Shown here: piece by piece, positions 24,990-33,407 of the stretch
Position numbering within the stretch: position 1 is the stretch's first letter
Layout of the letters: each line of letters begins with the position of its first letter
Assembly: GCF_965222475.1 (NCBI RefSeq)
Contig: NZ_CBDCUB010000002.1
Span: forward strand, 434,001-498,000
Length of the DNA stretch: 64,000 nt
From: Palauibacter sp965222475
GTDB lineage: Bacteria; Gemmatimonadota; Gemmatimonadetes; Palauibacterales; Palauibacteraceae
Direction of reading: 5' to 3'
Position numbers and translations under genes: made by a program
Notes under the pieces: model-generated
What the model saw: only the letters and a program-made list of their open reading frames with translations
Database searches by the model: none
What the model was told of the DNA's origin: nothing

Positions 24990-25648
24990 GCTGCCGTCTC
25001 CGCCCGGCGCAGCGCGGCGAGCAGCCGATCCCGGACCGCCTCCTTCGTCCCCAGCCCGTCCACCGCGGTCAGCCCCGGCCCGGACCGTGCGTAGTACGCG
25101 AGCAGGGGCTCGGTCTGCTCGCGGTAGACCGAGAGGCGGTTGCGGACCGTCTCCGCGCGGTCGTCGGATCGCTGGATCAGCGAAGAGCCGCATGCCGGGC
25201 ACGGGGCGTCGTCCCCCACCGCGCGCACGTGGGTCACGAGGCCGCACGCCTCGCACACCCGCCGGCCGGAGATCCGTTCGACGAGTTCCGGCTCCGGCGC
25301 CTCCAGCGAGAGCACCGCGTCCAGCTCGAGGCCACGCGCGGCGAGCAACTCGCCGAGTCCATCGGCCTGCGCCACCGTGCGCGGGAATCCATCGAGCAGG
25401 AACCCGCCGGCGGTCTCCGGGCCGTCGAACGCCTCCGCGATGAGTCCCAGCACGACATCGTCCGGGACCAGATCGCCCGCCTCGTAGTAGACCCGCACCC
25501 GCTCGCCGAGGGCGGTACCGGCGTTCAGCGCCGCCCGGATCATGTCGCCGGTCGAAAGGCGCGGAATGCCGAACCGCTCCGCCAGGAGTTCGCCCTGGGT
25601 GCCCTTCCCGACCCCCGGCGGGCCCATGATGATCAGCCGTACGCCCAT
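24986..25648 (-). CDS. adk: Adenylate kinase, zinc-lid form
   Basis: Interconverts ATP + AMP and 2 ADP. P-loop GPPGVGKGT at 9-17, LDGFPRT at 85-91, and a long lid with four zinc cysteines, Cys132, Cys135, Cys150 and Cys153. 220 residues. The ATG at 25648 shares one base with the secY stop. The secY-adk-map-infA order is that of Bacillus and many other bacteria. Confidence 0.97.
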   Translation of the reverse strand: MGVRLIIMGPPGVGKGTQGELLAERFGIPRLSTGDMIRAALNAGTALGERVRVYYEAGDLVPDDVVLGLIAEAFDGPETAGGFLLDGFPRTVAQADGLGELLAARGLELDAVLSLEAPEPELVERISGRRVCEACGLVTHVRAVGDDAPCPACGSSLIQRSDDRAETVRNRLSVYREQTEPLLAYYARSGPGLTAVDGLGTKEAVRDRLLAALRRAETAA

Positions 25649-27006
25649 CACAAGTATCGCTGTTTGCCGCGATACTTGACCCGACCCTTCTTCATGAAGC
25701 CCTCGTACTGGCGCAGCAGGAGGTGCTGCTGCAGCTGCTGCATCGTATCGAGGGCGACCCCCACCACGATGAGCAGCGAGGTGCCGCCGAAGACGAAGGT
25801 CTGAAGGTCGAAGATCGAGAAGATCACGTAAGGCAGAACCGCGATCAGCGCGAGGTAGACGGACCCGGGCAGGGTGATCCGCGTCAGGACGTGATCGATA
25901 TAGTCGGCGGTCTTCGCGCCCGGCTTGACGCCCGGGATGAACCCGCCCTGCCGCTTGAGGTTCTCCGCCAGGTCGGCCGGGTTGAAGATGATCGAGGTGT
26001 AGAAGTACGTGAAGTAGATGATGAGGACGATGTAAAGTCCGTAGTACCACGACGTCCCTACCTGGAGCGCCTGGCTGATCTCGTAGATGAAGCGGCGGGC
26101 GCCGGAACTGCCGGGCCCCGGATTCCCCATGAACGCGGCCAGCGTGCCCGGGATGATGATGATCGACTGCGCGAAGATGATCGGCATCACCCCCGCCGAG
26201 TTGATGCGGAGCGGGATGAACGACCGTTGGCCCTCCCGGATGCGGCCCCTTCCGACGACCTTCCTCGGGATCTGCACCGGGATCTTGCGCTGAGCCATCG
26301 TCAGCGCCACGACCGCGGCCATCACCGCCACCAGCGTCGCCCCGAGCAGCACGAGGCGGAGCAGCGTGATGCCGCCCGCCTGGTACAGTTCGAACGTGTT
26401 GATCACCGCGCCCGGGAAGCCCTGCAGGATGGAGAAGAAGATCAGCAGCGACATGCCGTTTCCGACGCCGCGCTCGGTCATCTGCTCGCCCAGCCACATG
26501 ACGAACACGCCACCGGTGGTCAGCATCAGCACGGTCAGGAGTCGGAAACCGAGCCCCGGATCGAGCACGGCGCCGGCCTGCGACTCGAGGAACAGCGCGT
26601 AGGTGTACGACTGTCCGATGCAGAGGACGACCGTCGTGTACCGGGTCCACTGCGTGAGCTTGCGGCGCCCTGCCTCTCCCTCCTTCTGGAGCTTCTCGAT
26701 CGCCGGCATGACGGCCGCGAGAAGCTGGAAGAGGATGCTCGCGGAGATGTAGGGCATGATGCCGAGCGCGAAGACGGTCGCGCGCTGCAGGCCGCCGCCC
26801 ACGAACAGGTCGTAGATCCCGAAGATCGTGCCCTGGAACTGCCCGGCCAGCGACTGCAGCGCCACGACGTCCACGCCGGGGGTCGTGATGTGCGAGCCCA
26901 GCCGATAGAGGGCGAGGCAGAGCAAGGTGAAGAGGATCTTCGCCTTGAGTTCCGGCACCTTGAAGATGTTCGCCGCGGCGGCGGCCGCGTTCCGAGCGTT
27001 CGCCAT
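25648..27006 (-). CDS. secY: Preprotein translocase channel SecY
   Basis: 452 residues with about ten membrane helices. SHITTPGVDVVAL near 38-50 forms the plug and lateral gate region, and RINSAGVMPIIFAQSI near 267-282 is the conserved cytoplasmic loop and helix 7. It makes the protein channel with SecE (52728-52934) and is driven by SecA (8441-11809), both also in this window. It sits after rplO as usual. Confidence 0.98.
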   Translation of the reverse strand: MANARNAAAAAANIFKVPELKAKILFTLLCLALYRLGSHITTPGVDVVALQSLAGQFQGTIFGIYDLFVGGGLQRATVFALGIMPYISASILFQLLAAVMPAIEKLQKEGEAGRRKLTQWTRYTTVVLCIGQSYTYALFLESQAGAVLDPGLGFRLLTVLMLTTGGVFVMWLGEQMTERGVGNGMSLLIFFSILQGFPGAVINTFELYQAGGITLLRLVLLGATLVAVMAAVVALTMAQRKIPVQIPRKVVGRGRIREGQRSFIPLRINSAGVMPIIFAQSIIIIPGTLAAFMGNPGPGSSGARRFIYEISQALQVGTSWYYGLYIVLIIYFTYFYTSIIFNPADLAENLKRQGGFIPGVKPGAKTADYIDHVLTRITLPGSVYLALIAVLPYVIFSIFDLQTFVFGGTSLLIVVGVALDTMQQLQQHLLLRQYEGFMKKGRVKYRGKQRYL

Positions 27007-27009
27007 GCC

Positions 27010-27468
27010 CTACTCGATGACCCGGGCGGTGCCGCCGGCCGCCTCGATCTTCGCACGGGCCGAGGCGCTGAAGGCGTGTGCGCGGACGTCGAGCGCCCGA
27101 TCCAGGTCGCCGCGTCCGAGGATCTTGACCGGTCGGTCGGTGCGGCGGATGACTCCGCTCGCCTCAAGTGTCCCGGGATCGATCTCGCCGCCCTCGACCC
27201 GCACCAGATCCGACAGGTTCACGATCCGCCATTCCGTTCGCCGGTGCGGTTTGAACCCCCGTTTGGGCGTCCTCCGGTAGAGCGGCATCTGCCCGCCCTC
27301 GAACCAGGCCGGGATCGAGGCGCCGCTTCGCGACTTCTGACCCTTGTGACCGCGCCCCGATGTCTTTCCCGACCCCGACCCGTGGCCGCGCCCCCGCCGC
27401 TTCGCGGAACGCTTCGAACCCCGGGGCGGAGAGAGATTGTCGAGACCGATCCGCTCGCGTTCAGCCAT
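27010..27468 (-). CDS. rplO: 50S ribosomal protein L15
   Basis: 152 residues. The Gly/Arg/Lys-rich N terminus (KRRGRGHGSGSGKTSGRGHKGQ at about 22-43) winds into 23S rRNA, and the rest is the compact C-terminal domain. It overlaps rpmD by 8 bases and is 3 bases from secY. Confidence 0.97.
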   Translation of the reverse strand: MAERERIGLDNLSPPRGSKRSAKRRGRGHGSGSGKTSGRGHKGQKSRSGASIPAWFEGGQMPLYRRTPKRGFKPHRRTEWRIVNLSDLVRVEGGEIDPGTLEASGVIRRTDRPVKILGRGDLDRALDVRAHAFSASARAKIEAAGGTARVIE

Positions 27469-27655
27469 CGCTCCCCACCTCCTCGACCTCGACGAGATGC
27501 GCGACGGCGTGGATCATGCCGCGGATCGCCGGGTTGTCCGGTTGTACGACCTGGTCCTGATGATGCTTCAGCCCCAGGGCGCGGAGGGTGTCGCGCTGCT
27601 TTCGCTGCGCTCCGAGGCCGCTCTTCACCTGGCGGATCTTCAACTGCTCACCCAC
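27461..27655 (-). CDS. rpmD: 50S ribosomal protein L30
   Basis: 64 residues from a GTG start. LKIRQVKSGLGAQRKQRDTLRALGL and the closing half with IRGMIHAVAHLVEVEE show the short bacterial L30. It overlaps both rpsE and rplO by 8 bases, so the three genes are translated as a coupled set. Confidence 0.95.
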   Translation of the reverse strand: MGEQLKIRQVKSGLGAQRKQRDTLRALGLKHHQDQVVQPDNPAIRGMIHAVAHLVEVEEVGSDG

Positions 27656-28169
27656 GCATGGCCTCCCGAATCGTGGCCAGATCCACGCCCCGCTCGATCG
27701 CGATCTGCTCCGGCGTGACGAGTTCCTGGAGACCGCTCATCGTCGCGCGGACGATGTTGAGCGGGTTGTTCGTACCGAGGCTCTTGGTGAGGATGTCCTG
27801 GACTCCGGCACACTCCAGCACCGCGCGGACGGGGCCGCCGGCGATCACGCCCGTCCCCGGACCGGCCGGCTTGAGCAGCACCTTGCCGGCGCCGTGTCGG
27901 CCCAGGATCTCGTGCGGAATCGTACCGTTCACGATCGGCACCTTGACCATGGCCTGCCGGGCCTGCTCGAACCCCTTCCGGATCGCCTCGGCGACTTCGT
28001 TCGCCTTGCCCAGGGCCGTCCCGACCCTGCCCTGCCCGTCACCGACCGCGACGAGCGCCGTGAAGGAGAAGCGACGCCCCCCCTTTACGACCTTCGAGAC
28101 GCGATTGATGAAGATGACATTCTCCTTGAAGTTGTCACCGTCGTCGCGCCGCTTCCCTCTTCTAGCCAT
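27648..28169 (-). CDS. rpsE: 30S ribosomal protein S5
   Basis: 173 residues. FKENVIFINRVSKVVKGGRRF at about 14-34 is the dsRNA-binding-like domain, and the second domain has GVIAGGPVRAVLECAGVQDIL. S5 guards decoding accuracy and the mRNA entry channel. The loop residues that alter spectinomycin response (VVKGGRRFSF) look like the usual form. Confidence 0.98.
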   Translation of the reverse strand: MARRGKRRDDGDNFKENVIFINRVSKVVKGGRRFSFTALVAVGDGQGRVGTALGKANEVAEAIRKGFEQARQAMVKVPIVNGTIPHEILGRHGAGKVLLKPAGPGTGVIAGGPVRAVLECAGVQDILTKSLGTNNPLNIVRATMSGLQELVTPEQIAIERGVDLATIREAMRG

Positions 28170-28181
28170 GAAGCCCTCTCG

Positions 28182-28559
28182 TCAGAATCGGAGGCCGCCG
28201 TCGCGGGCGCCCTCCGCAAACGCGCGTACCCGGCCGTGGTAGGGATAACCCCCACGGTCGAACACGATCTCTTCGACATCGGACCCGACCGCCTTCTCCG
28301 CCAGCCTTCTCCCCGCCAGGTATGCGTCGGCGACCTTGCCCGACCGGGCGCCCGCGTCGCCCTCCGTCCCGGCGCGCGTCGACACGCCGATCAGGGTGAT
28401 GCCCCGGTCGTCGTCCACGAGTTGGCCCTCAAGGTTCCGCAGGCTGCGGAACACCACGAGACGCGGGCGTGCCGCCGTGCCCCGGATCTTCTTCTTGATC
28501 CGGGCGTGACGACGCGTCCGGAGTCGATGCCTCTGTTTTGTCCGTCCCCTGATGTCCAT
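28182..28559 (-). CDS. rplR: 50S ribosomal protein L18
   Basis: 125 residues. RRHARIKKKIRGTAARPRLVVFRS at the N terminus binds 5S rRNA, and VVFRSLRNLEGQLVDDD, then FDRGGYPYHGRVRAFAEGARDGGL, are typical. It carries 5S rRNA into the central protuberance with L5. 12 bases separate it from rpsE. Confidence 0.98.
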   Translation of the reverse strand: MDIRGRTKQRHRLRTRRHARIKKKIRGTAARPRLVVFRSLRNLEGQLVDDDRGITLIGVSTRAGTEGDAGARSGKVADAYLAGRRLAEKAVGSDVEEIVFDRGGYPYHGRVRAFAEGARDGGLRF

Positions 28560-28592
28560 CGTGCTTCCCGCTCTCCCCCGTTGCCGGCCGGA

Positions 28593-29129
28593 TCAGCCCG
28601 TCGCCTTGCCCGCCTTGCGGCGCACATGCTCGCCCACGTAGCGGATTCCCTTCCCCTTGTAGGGCTCGGGCGGGCGGATCGCGCGGATCTCGGCCGCCAT
28701 CTGGCCCACCCTCTCCTTGTCGATGCCCATCACCTTCACGCGAGTCGGAGACTCGAGCCCGAACGCCACGCCCGCCGGAGGCTCCACCGTGACCGTGTGG
28801 CTGTATCCGACGCTGAACACGAGATCCCGGCCCTTCTGCTCGGCGCGGTATCCGACGCCGTGGATCTCCAGCTTCTTCTCGTATCCCCGGGATACTCCCG
28901 TGACCATGTTCGCGATCAACGACCGGGTCAGCCCGTGCAGGGCCCTCTGCCGCGCTTCGTCGGACCCTCGCGCCACGCGTACGGCCCCGTCGGAGAGGGT
29001 GATCTCCATATCGGAGCTGAAGGAGCGCTCGAGTTCGCCCCTCGGCCCCTTCACATGCACACCGACACCGTCGATCGTGACCTCGACGCCGTCCGGCACC
29101 GGGATCGGCAGCTTTCCGATTCTCGACAC
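28593..29129 (-). CDS. rplF: 50S ribosomal protein L6
   Basis: 178 residues from a GTG start. Two related domains are visible; the second ends in PPEPYKGKGIRYVGEHVRRKAGK, the highly conserved tail near the factor-binding site. 33 bases to rplR and 53 bases to rpsH hold no other gene. Confidence 0.98.
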   Translation of the reverse strand: MSRIGKLPIPVPDGVEVTIDGVGVHVKGPRGELERSFSSDMEITLSDGAVRVARGSDEARQRALHGLTRSLIANMVTGVSRGYEKKLEIHGVGYRAEQKGRDLVFSVGYSHTVTVEPPAGVAFGLESPTRVKVMGIDKERVGQMAAEIRAIRPPEPYKGKGIRYVGEHVRRKAGKATG

Positions 29130-29182
29130 GCTATCTGCTCCCTCGCGGGTGCGCCGCCGACGCGGACCGCCCCGCGGTGCGG

Positions 29183-29581
29183 CTAGTAGATTTTCGCGAT
29201 GACTTCGCCGCCGACGCGTTGCCTGCGGGCCTCGCGATCGGTCATCAGTCCATTCGATGTCGACAGGATCGCGATCCCCATCCCTGCCCGGACCTTGGGG
29301 ACCGAACTCGCGCCCACGTACTTCCTCAGCCCCGGCTTCGACACCCGCTCGAGGAGCCGGATCACGGGCCGCTCGTCCGACGTGTACTTCAGGTACACGC
29401 GCAGGCGACCGTGCCGGTTATCGTCCAGCACCTTGTAGCCGCGCAGAAAATGGTTCTCCGTGAGGATGCGCGCGATCTCGACCTTGATCTTCGAGAGCGG
29501 GATGTCGACCCGCCGGTGTCCCGCGCCCCCCGCGTTGCGGATCCTGGTCAGCATGTCCGCGATCGGATCGGTCATGCTCAT
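29183..29581 (-). CDS. rpsH: 30S ribosomal protein S8
   Basis: 132 residues. It opens with MSMTDPIADMLTRIRNA and ends with STSNGLMTDREARRQRVGGEVIAKIY, both invariant in S8. S8 binds helix 21 of 16S rRNA and in E. coli represses the spc operon by binding the rplE region; no such site was identified here. Confidence 0.98.
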   Translation of the reverse strand: MSMTDPIADMLTRIRNAGGAGHRRVDIPLSKIKVEIARILTENHFLRGYKVLDDNRHGRLRVYLKYTSDERPVIRLLERVSKPGLRKYVGASSVPKVRAGMGIAILSTSNGLMTDREARRQRVGGEVIAKIY

Positions 29582-29582
29582 G

Positions 29583-29768
29583 TCACCAACTCGCTTTCCG
29601 AACCCCGGGGATCTCTCCGCGCAGCGCCTGTTGCCGGAAGCAGATTCGGCAGAGGCCGAACTTCCTCATGTAGGCCCGGGCCCGGCCACACCGGTTGCAG
29701 CGCCGCACCGTGCGGGAGCTGAACTTCGGTTTCCGGTTCGCTTTCTGAATCAACGACGTCTTGGCCAT
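29583..29768 (-). CDS. rpsN: 30S ribosomal protein S14, zinc-binding type Z
   Basis: 61 residues, the short form. Zinc ligands are Cys24, Cys27, Cys40 and Cys43. The conserved ending FRQQALRGEIPGVRKASW is intact. It starts two bases before rpsH in transcription order and sits between rplE and rpsH as in most bacteria. Confidence 0.98.
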   Translation of the reverse strand: MAKTSLIQKANRKPKFSSRTVRRCNRCGRARAYMRKFGLCRICFRQQALRGEIPGVRKASW

Positions 29769-29823
29769 GCGGTCTTTCCTGATGTGAGCCGTCTCCGGCG
29801 GCCCCGCCGGGGCGGAACTCCGC

Positions 29824-30399
29824 CTAGATGACGACCGGGACTTCGTCGCGGAACGGCATCCCCATCTCGCGAAGCAGGACGAGCGCCTCGTCGTCGCGGT
29901 CCGTGGTCGTGACGAATGTGATGTTCATGCCGTGGATCTTGACGATCTCGTCGTAGTCGACTTCGGCGAAGACCATCTGCTCCTGGATCCCCACCGTATA
30001 GTTGCCGCGACCGTCGAACGCCCGGCTCCTGAACCCCCGGAAGTCCCGAATTCGCGGCACCGCCGTGCTGATGAAGCGGTCGAGGAACTCGTACATTCGC
30101 GGGCCGCGGAGGGTGACCTTCGTCCCGACGGGCATGCCCTCGCGCAGGCCGAAGTTCGAGATGGAGTTCCGCGCTCGCGTAGTCACGGGGCGCTGGCCGC
30201 TGATCACCGCGAGTTCGTTCGCGGCGGACTCGAGCAGCTTCGGGTTGTCCTTCCCTTCGCCGAGCCCCGCATTGATCACGATCTTCTCGAGCCCCGGGAT
30301 CTGGTGCGGGTTCTCGAATCCGAACACCTCGGCGAGCTTCGGCCGAACCGTGTCATCGTAGTGTATCCGCAGCCGCGGCTTTCCATTTTTCGAACTCAT
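29824..30399 (-). CDS. rplE: 50S ribosomal protein L5
   Basis: 191 residues. It has IPGLEKIVINAGLGEGKDN at about 34-52, SAANELAVISGQRPVTTRARNSI next, and FVTTTDRDDEALVLLREMGMPF at the end. L5 binds 5S rRNA and contacts P-site tRNA. I chose the ATG at 30399; an upstream extension inside rplX shows nothing L5-like. Confidence 0.98.
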   Translation of the reverse strand: MSSKNGKPRLRIHYDDTVRPKLAEVFGFENPHQIPGLEKIVINAGLGEGKDNPKLLESAANELAVISGQRPVTTRARNSISNFGLREGMPVGTKVTLRGPRMYEFLDRFISTAVPRIRDFRGFRSRAFDGRGNYTVGIQEQMVFAEVDYDEIVKIHGMNITFVTTTDRDDEALVLLREMGMPFRDEVPVVI

Positions 30400-30416
30400 C
30401 GTTTCCTCGTCGCCCC

Positions 30417-30764
30417 TCAGCCCGCCGTCGGGATCGGGTTGTCGCAGCGCTTGCAAATCCGCTCGATCGTGCCGTCCGCGTCGTGCCGTCGTCGAACCCG
30501 TGTCGGCTCATCGCAATGAGGACACACGAGCATCACGTTCGAGACGCTGACCGGCTCCTCGTACGTGACGATCCCGCCTTCCGTGATGCCGCCTTTCGCG
30601 TTCGCCGCCGGGCGCTTGTGGTGCTTCCGCATGTTGACGTCCTGCACGACGACGAGCGCGCGCGCGGGGATCGCGCGCAGAATCCGTCCCTGGGCGCCGA
30701 TGTCGTTGCCCGCGATCACCCTGACGGTGTCTCCGGTCCTCAGGTTCAGCTTCCTCTGGGTCAT
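30417..30764 (-). CDS. rplX: 50S ribosomal protein L24 with zinc-finger-like cysteines
   Basis: 115 residues. The KOW motif is in LRTGDTVRVIAGNDIGAQGRIL at 8-29, and L24 starts 50S assembly at the 5' end of 23S rRNA. The C-terminal half carries Cys81-x2-Cys84 and Cys104-x2-Cys107, a possible zinc site found in some bacterial L24 proteins and absent in E. coli. Confidence 0.97.
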   Translation of the reverse strand: MTQRKLNLRTGDTVRVIAGNDIGAQGRILRAIPARALVVVQDVNMRKHHKRPAANAKGGITEGGIVTYEEPVSVSNVMLVCPHCDEPTRVRRRHDADGTIERICKRCDNPIPTAG

Positions 30765-30790
30765 GTTCGGCTCGAATCCTCGCGCGGCTC

Positions 30791-31159
30791 TCAGATGACT
30801 TCGGGAGCGAGCGATACGATCTTCATGAACTTCTTCTCGCGGAGTTCGCGCGCCACCGGTCCGAAGATTCGGGTGGCGGTCGGCTCTCCCGCGTCGTTTA
30901 TGATCACCGCCGCGTTCTCGTCGAAGCGGATGTAGCTGCCATCGCGCCGGCGGCTCTCCTTGGCGGTCCTCACGACCACCGCTCGCACCACCTCGCCCTT
31001 CTTCACGTTGCCGTGCGGCGTCGCGTCCTTGATCGTCGCGACGATCACATCGCCGACGCGTGCATACCGGCGGCGCGACCCTCCGAGAACTCGAATGCAG
31101 AGGGCCCGGCGCGCGCCGGAATTGTCCGCGATCCGGACCATGGACTCCTGCTGGATCAT
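30791..31159 (-). CDS. rplN: 50S ribosomal protein L14
   Basis: 122 residues. It starts MIQQESMVRIADNSGARRALCI and has GDVIVATIKDATPHGNVKKGEVVRAVVV in the middle, as in all bacterial L14. It forms part of an intersubunit bridge and binds the silencing factor RsfS in other bacteria. Confidence 0.98.
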   Translation of the reverse strand: MIQQESMVRIADNSGARRALCIRVLGGSRRRYARVGDVIVATIKDATPHGNVKKGEVVRAVVVRTAKESRRRDGSYIRFDENAAVIINDAGEPTATRIFGPVARELREKKFMKIVSLAPEVI

Positions 31160-31172
31160 CTCGTGCCCCTCG

Positions 31173-31442
31173 CTAGTCCGGGCGCCGGATCAACTCGAGC
31201 ACGCGCCAGCGCTTGTGCCGGGACAGCGGCCGGGTCTCTTCGATCCGGACGATGTCGCCGACCCTGTACTCGTTCGTCCCGTCGTGGGCCTGGTACCGCT
31301 TCCCCCGGCTCACCTGCTTGCCATACAGCGGATGGGCGAGGCGCCGTTCCACGGAGACCACGACGGTCTTGTCCATTCGGTCGCTCACGACCGTCCCGAG
31401 CCGGAGCTTCCGGCGGCCCTTCGTCCCGGATTGATCAGCCAA
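31173..31442 (-). CDS. rpsQ: 30S ribosomal protein S17
   Basis: 89 residues from a TTG start. The OB-fold core is in LGTVVSDRMDKTVVVSVERRLAHPLYGK at 15-42, and GDIVRIEETRPLSRHKRW is the closing strand. It overlaps the rpmC stop by 8 bases, so re-initiation may set its level. Confidence 0.97.
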   Translation of the reverse strand: MADQSGTKGRRKLRLGTVVSDRMDKTVVVSVERRLAHPLYGKQVSRGKRYQAHDGTNEYRVGDIVRIEETRPLSRHKRWRVLELIRRPD

Positions 31443-31650
31443 CCTGGTTCTCCTCGCTACGCGCCCGTTCGGACTGCACGGTCTTCAGCCGGGCGATCTC
31501 GCGCCGCAGCGTCCGGAGGAGCGACGGGTTCTCCAGCTCCTCGAAGGCCACCCGATACCGCAGGCGCGCGATCTCGTTCTTCGCGCGGGCGAGTTCCTCC
31601 GCGAGTTCCTCGTCCGTGAACTCCCGGATCTCCATCGCGGTCATCGCCAT
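31435..31650 (-). CDS. rpmC: 50S ribosomal protein L29
   Basis: 71 residues, two long helices: MEIREFTDEELAEELARAKNEIARLRYRVAFEEL, then SLLRTLRREIARLKTVQSERAR. L29 sits at the tunnel exit beside L23, where trigger factor and SRP dock. An extra Met-Ala-Met-Thr-Ala precedes the usual start; the internal ATG at residue 6 is an alternative. Confidence 0.97.
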   Translation of the reverse strand: MAMTAMEIREFTDEELAEELARAKNEIARLRYRVAFEELENPSLLRTLRREIARLKTVQSERARSEENQVG

Positions 31651-32061
31651 CTATTCCTCCCGCACCAGGAAGCGCGTCTTGATCGGGAGCTTCGCGGACG
31701 CCAGTTCCATCGCGCGCCGCGCGAGTTCGACATCCACGCCCTCGAGTTCGAACATGACGCGCCCCGGCTTCACGGGAGCGACCCAGTACTCGGGATTCCC
31801 CTTGCCCTTGCCCATCCGCGTCTCGGCGGGCTTCTGCGTGAGCGGCTTGTCCGGAAAAATGCGGATCCAGACTTTCCCGCCCCGCTTGATGTGTCGCGTC
31901 ATGGCGACACGCGCCGCCTCGATCTGCCGGTTCGTGATCCAGCCCGGTTCGATCGCCTGGAGGGCGTAGTCACCGAAGGAGACCTTGTTCCCGCGGTGCG
32001 CACTGCCCCGCAGGCGGCCCTTCTGCTGTTTCCGGTACTTGATGCGCTTCGGTTGCAGCAT
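31651..32061 (-). CDS. rplP: 50S ribosomal protein L16
   Basis: 136 residues. MLQPKRIKYRKQQKGRLRG opens it, and PAETRMGKGKGNPEYWVAPVKPG at about 79-101 includes the conserved Arg84 loop hydroxylated in some bacteria. L16 lies at the A site and peptidyl transferase side. Its stop touches the rpmC start. Confidence 0.98.
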   Translation of the reverse strand: MLQPKRIKYRKQQKGRLRGSAHRGNKVSFGDYALQAIEPGWITNRQIEAARVAMTRHIKRGGKVWIRIFPDKPLTQKPAETRMGKGKGNPEYWVAPVKPGRVMFELEGVDVELARRAMELASAKLPIKTRFLVREE

Positions 32062-32068
32062 ATTCCTT

Positions 32069-32758
32069 CTACCCTCGCCTGCGGCCGCCGCGACGGCGAC
32101 CGCCCGCGGTATACGTCTGACCCCGGCGGTCCTCCACGATTTCGCCGTGGAAGATCCACACCTTCACCCCGATCGTGCCGAACGTCGTCCTGGCCTGGCG
32201 CTCCGCATAGTCGATGTCGGCGCGCAGCGTGTGCAGCGGGACGCGCCCCTCGTGATAGCCTTCCGAACGCGCGATCTCGGCCCCCCCGAGGCGGCCGCCG
32301 CACTGGATGCGGATGCCGTCCGCGCCGGCGCGCATGGCCGCCTGCACGGCCCGCTTCATCGCCCGTCGAAAACTGATGCGCTGCGTCAACTGGTGGGCGA
32401 CATTATCGGCCACCAGCTGGGCCGCGGTCTCCGGGCGGCGAATCTCCTCTACGTTCACGGACACTTCCGCCTCGGTGAGGAGCGCCAGCTCGTCGCGCAG
32501 CTTGTCGACCTCGGCCCCGCGCTTGCCGATGACGACGCCCGGCCGGCCGGTGTGAATCGTAACGACGATCTTGGACGGCTTGCGTTCGATCTCCACGTGG
32601 GAGATGGCCGCGTGACCGAGCCGGGCGTGCAGGTACTTCCGCAGCTTCTCGTCTTCCGCGAGCAGCTTGGGGAATTCCCTCCCCTGCGCGTACCAGCGCG
32701 ACCGCCAGGGTTTGACGGAGCCGAGCCGGAATCCGTACGGGTGTGTCTTCTGCCCCAT
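32069..32758 (-). CDS. rpsC: 30S ribosomal protein S3
   Basis: 229 residues. MGQKTHPYGFRLG is the invariant start. A KH domain is seen in VTIHTGRPGVVIGKRGAEVDKLRDEL near 51-76, with the C-terminal S3 domain after it and a Gly/Arg-rich tail. S3 lines the mRNA entry tunnel and acts as part of the helicase. The stop region is 7 bases from rplP. Confidence 0.98.
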   Translation of the reverse strand: MGQKTHPYGFRLGSVKPWRSRWYAQGREFPKLLAEDEKLRKYLHARLGHAAISHVEIERKPSKIVVTIHTGRPGVVIGKRGAEVDKLRDELALLTEAEVSVNVEEIRRPETAAQLVADNVAHQLTQRISFRRAMKRAVQAAMRAGADGIRIQCGGRLGGAEIARSEGYHEGRVPLHTLRADIDYAERQARTTFGTIGVKVWIFHGEIVEDRRGQTYTAGGRRRGGRRRG

Positions 32759-33108
32759 TAGTCCCTCGTCTCCACGACGACCGTCACGTGACTGCTCCGC
32801 TTGAGCACGGGCGTGGCCCGCCCGTATGCGCGGGGGCGCCAGCGCCGAAGCGTCCTGCCTTCGTCCACATAGGCCTCACGCACGAAGAGTTCGTCCACAT
32901 CGACGACCTCGCCCTCCTCGTCCGCCCGATAGGCCGCGTTCGCGACGGCGGAGCGGAGGACCTTGCCGACGGACCGGGCCGCTTTCTTCTTCGAGAACTG
33001 CAGGATGGCGTACGCCTCGTTTACGTCGCGGCCGCGAATCTGGTCGATGACCAGCCGCATCTTCCGCGCCGACATGCGGACGTTGTTCGCCTTCGCCGCG
33101 GCCCGCAT
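32758..33108 (-). CDS. rplV: 50S ribosomal protein L22
   Basis: 116 residues. The family core is VRMSARKMRLVIDQIRGRDVNEAYAIL at about 10-36, and the beta-hairpin that reaches into the exit tunnel is RTLRRWRPRAYGRATPVLKRSSH. No macrolide-resistance deletion is visible in the hairpin. It shares one base with the rpsS stop. Confidence 0.98.
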   Translation of the reverse strand: MRAAAKANNVRMSARKMRLVIDQIRGRDVNEAYAILQFSKKKAARSVGKVLRSAVANAAYRADEEGEVVDVDELFVREAYVDEGRTLRRWRPRAYGRATPVLKRSSHVTVVVETRD

Positions 33109-33392
33109 CAGACCCGTCCCCTCCGGTCCCGCACAGAACCGGCATGACCCCGGAACGTCCGCGTCGTCGCGAACTCTCCCAGCTTGTGGCCCACCATGTT
33201 CTCCGTCACATAGACCGGGATGAACTTGTTCCCGTTGTGCACGGCGAGGGTGTGCCCCACGAAATCGGGACTGATCGTCGAGGCGCGCGCCCAGGTCTTG
33301 ATGACCGACTTGCCTCCGGACTCGTTCATCCGCTGCACCTTCATGAGCAGCTTCTCGTCGATGTACGGTCCCTTCCTGACGCTTCTCGGCAT
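33108..33392 (-). CDS. rpsS: 30S ribosomal protein S19
   Basis: 94 residues. It starts MPRSVRKGPYIDEKLLMKV and has TISPDFVGHTLAVHNGNKFIPVYVTENMVGHKLGEF, the conserved core. S19 pairs with S13 in the head of the 30S subunit and contacts the A-site tRNA. Confidence 0.98.
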   Translation of the reverse strand: MPRSVRKGPYIDEKLLMKVQRMNESGGKSVIKTWARASTISPDFVGHTLAVHNGNKFIPVYVTENMVGHKLGEFATTRTFRGHAGSVRDRRGRV

Positions 33393-33407
33393 TGCTTTCC
33401 CCCGCTC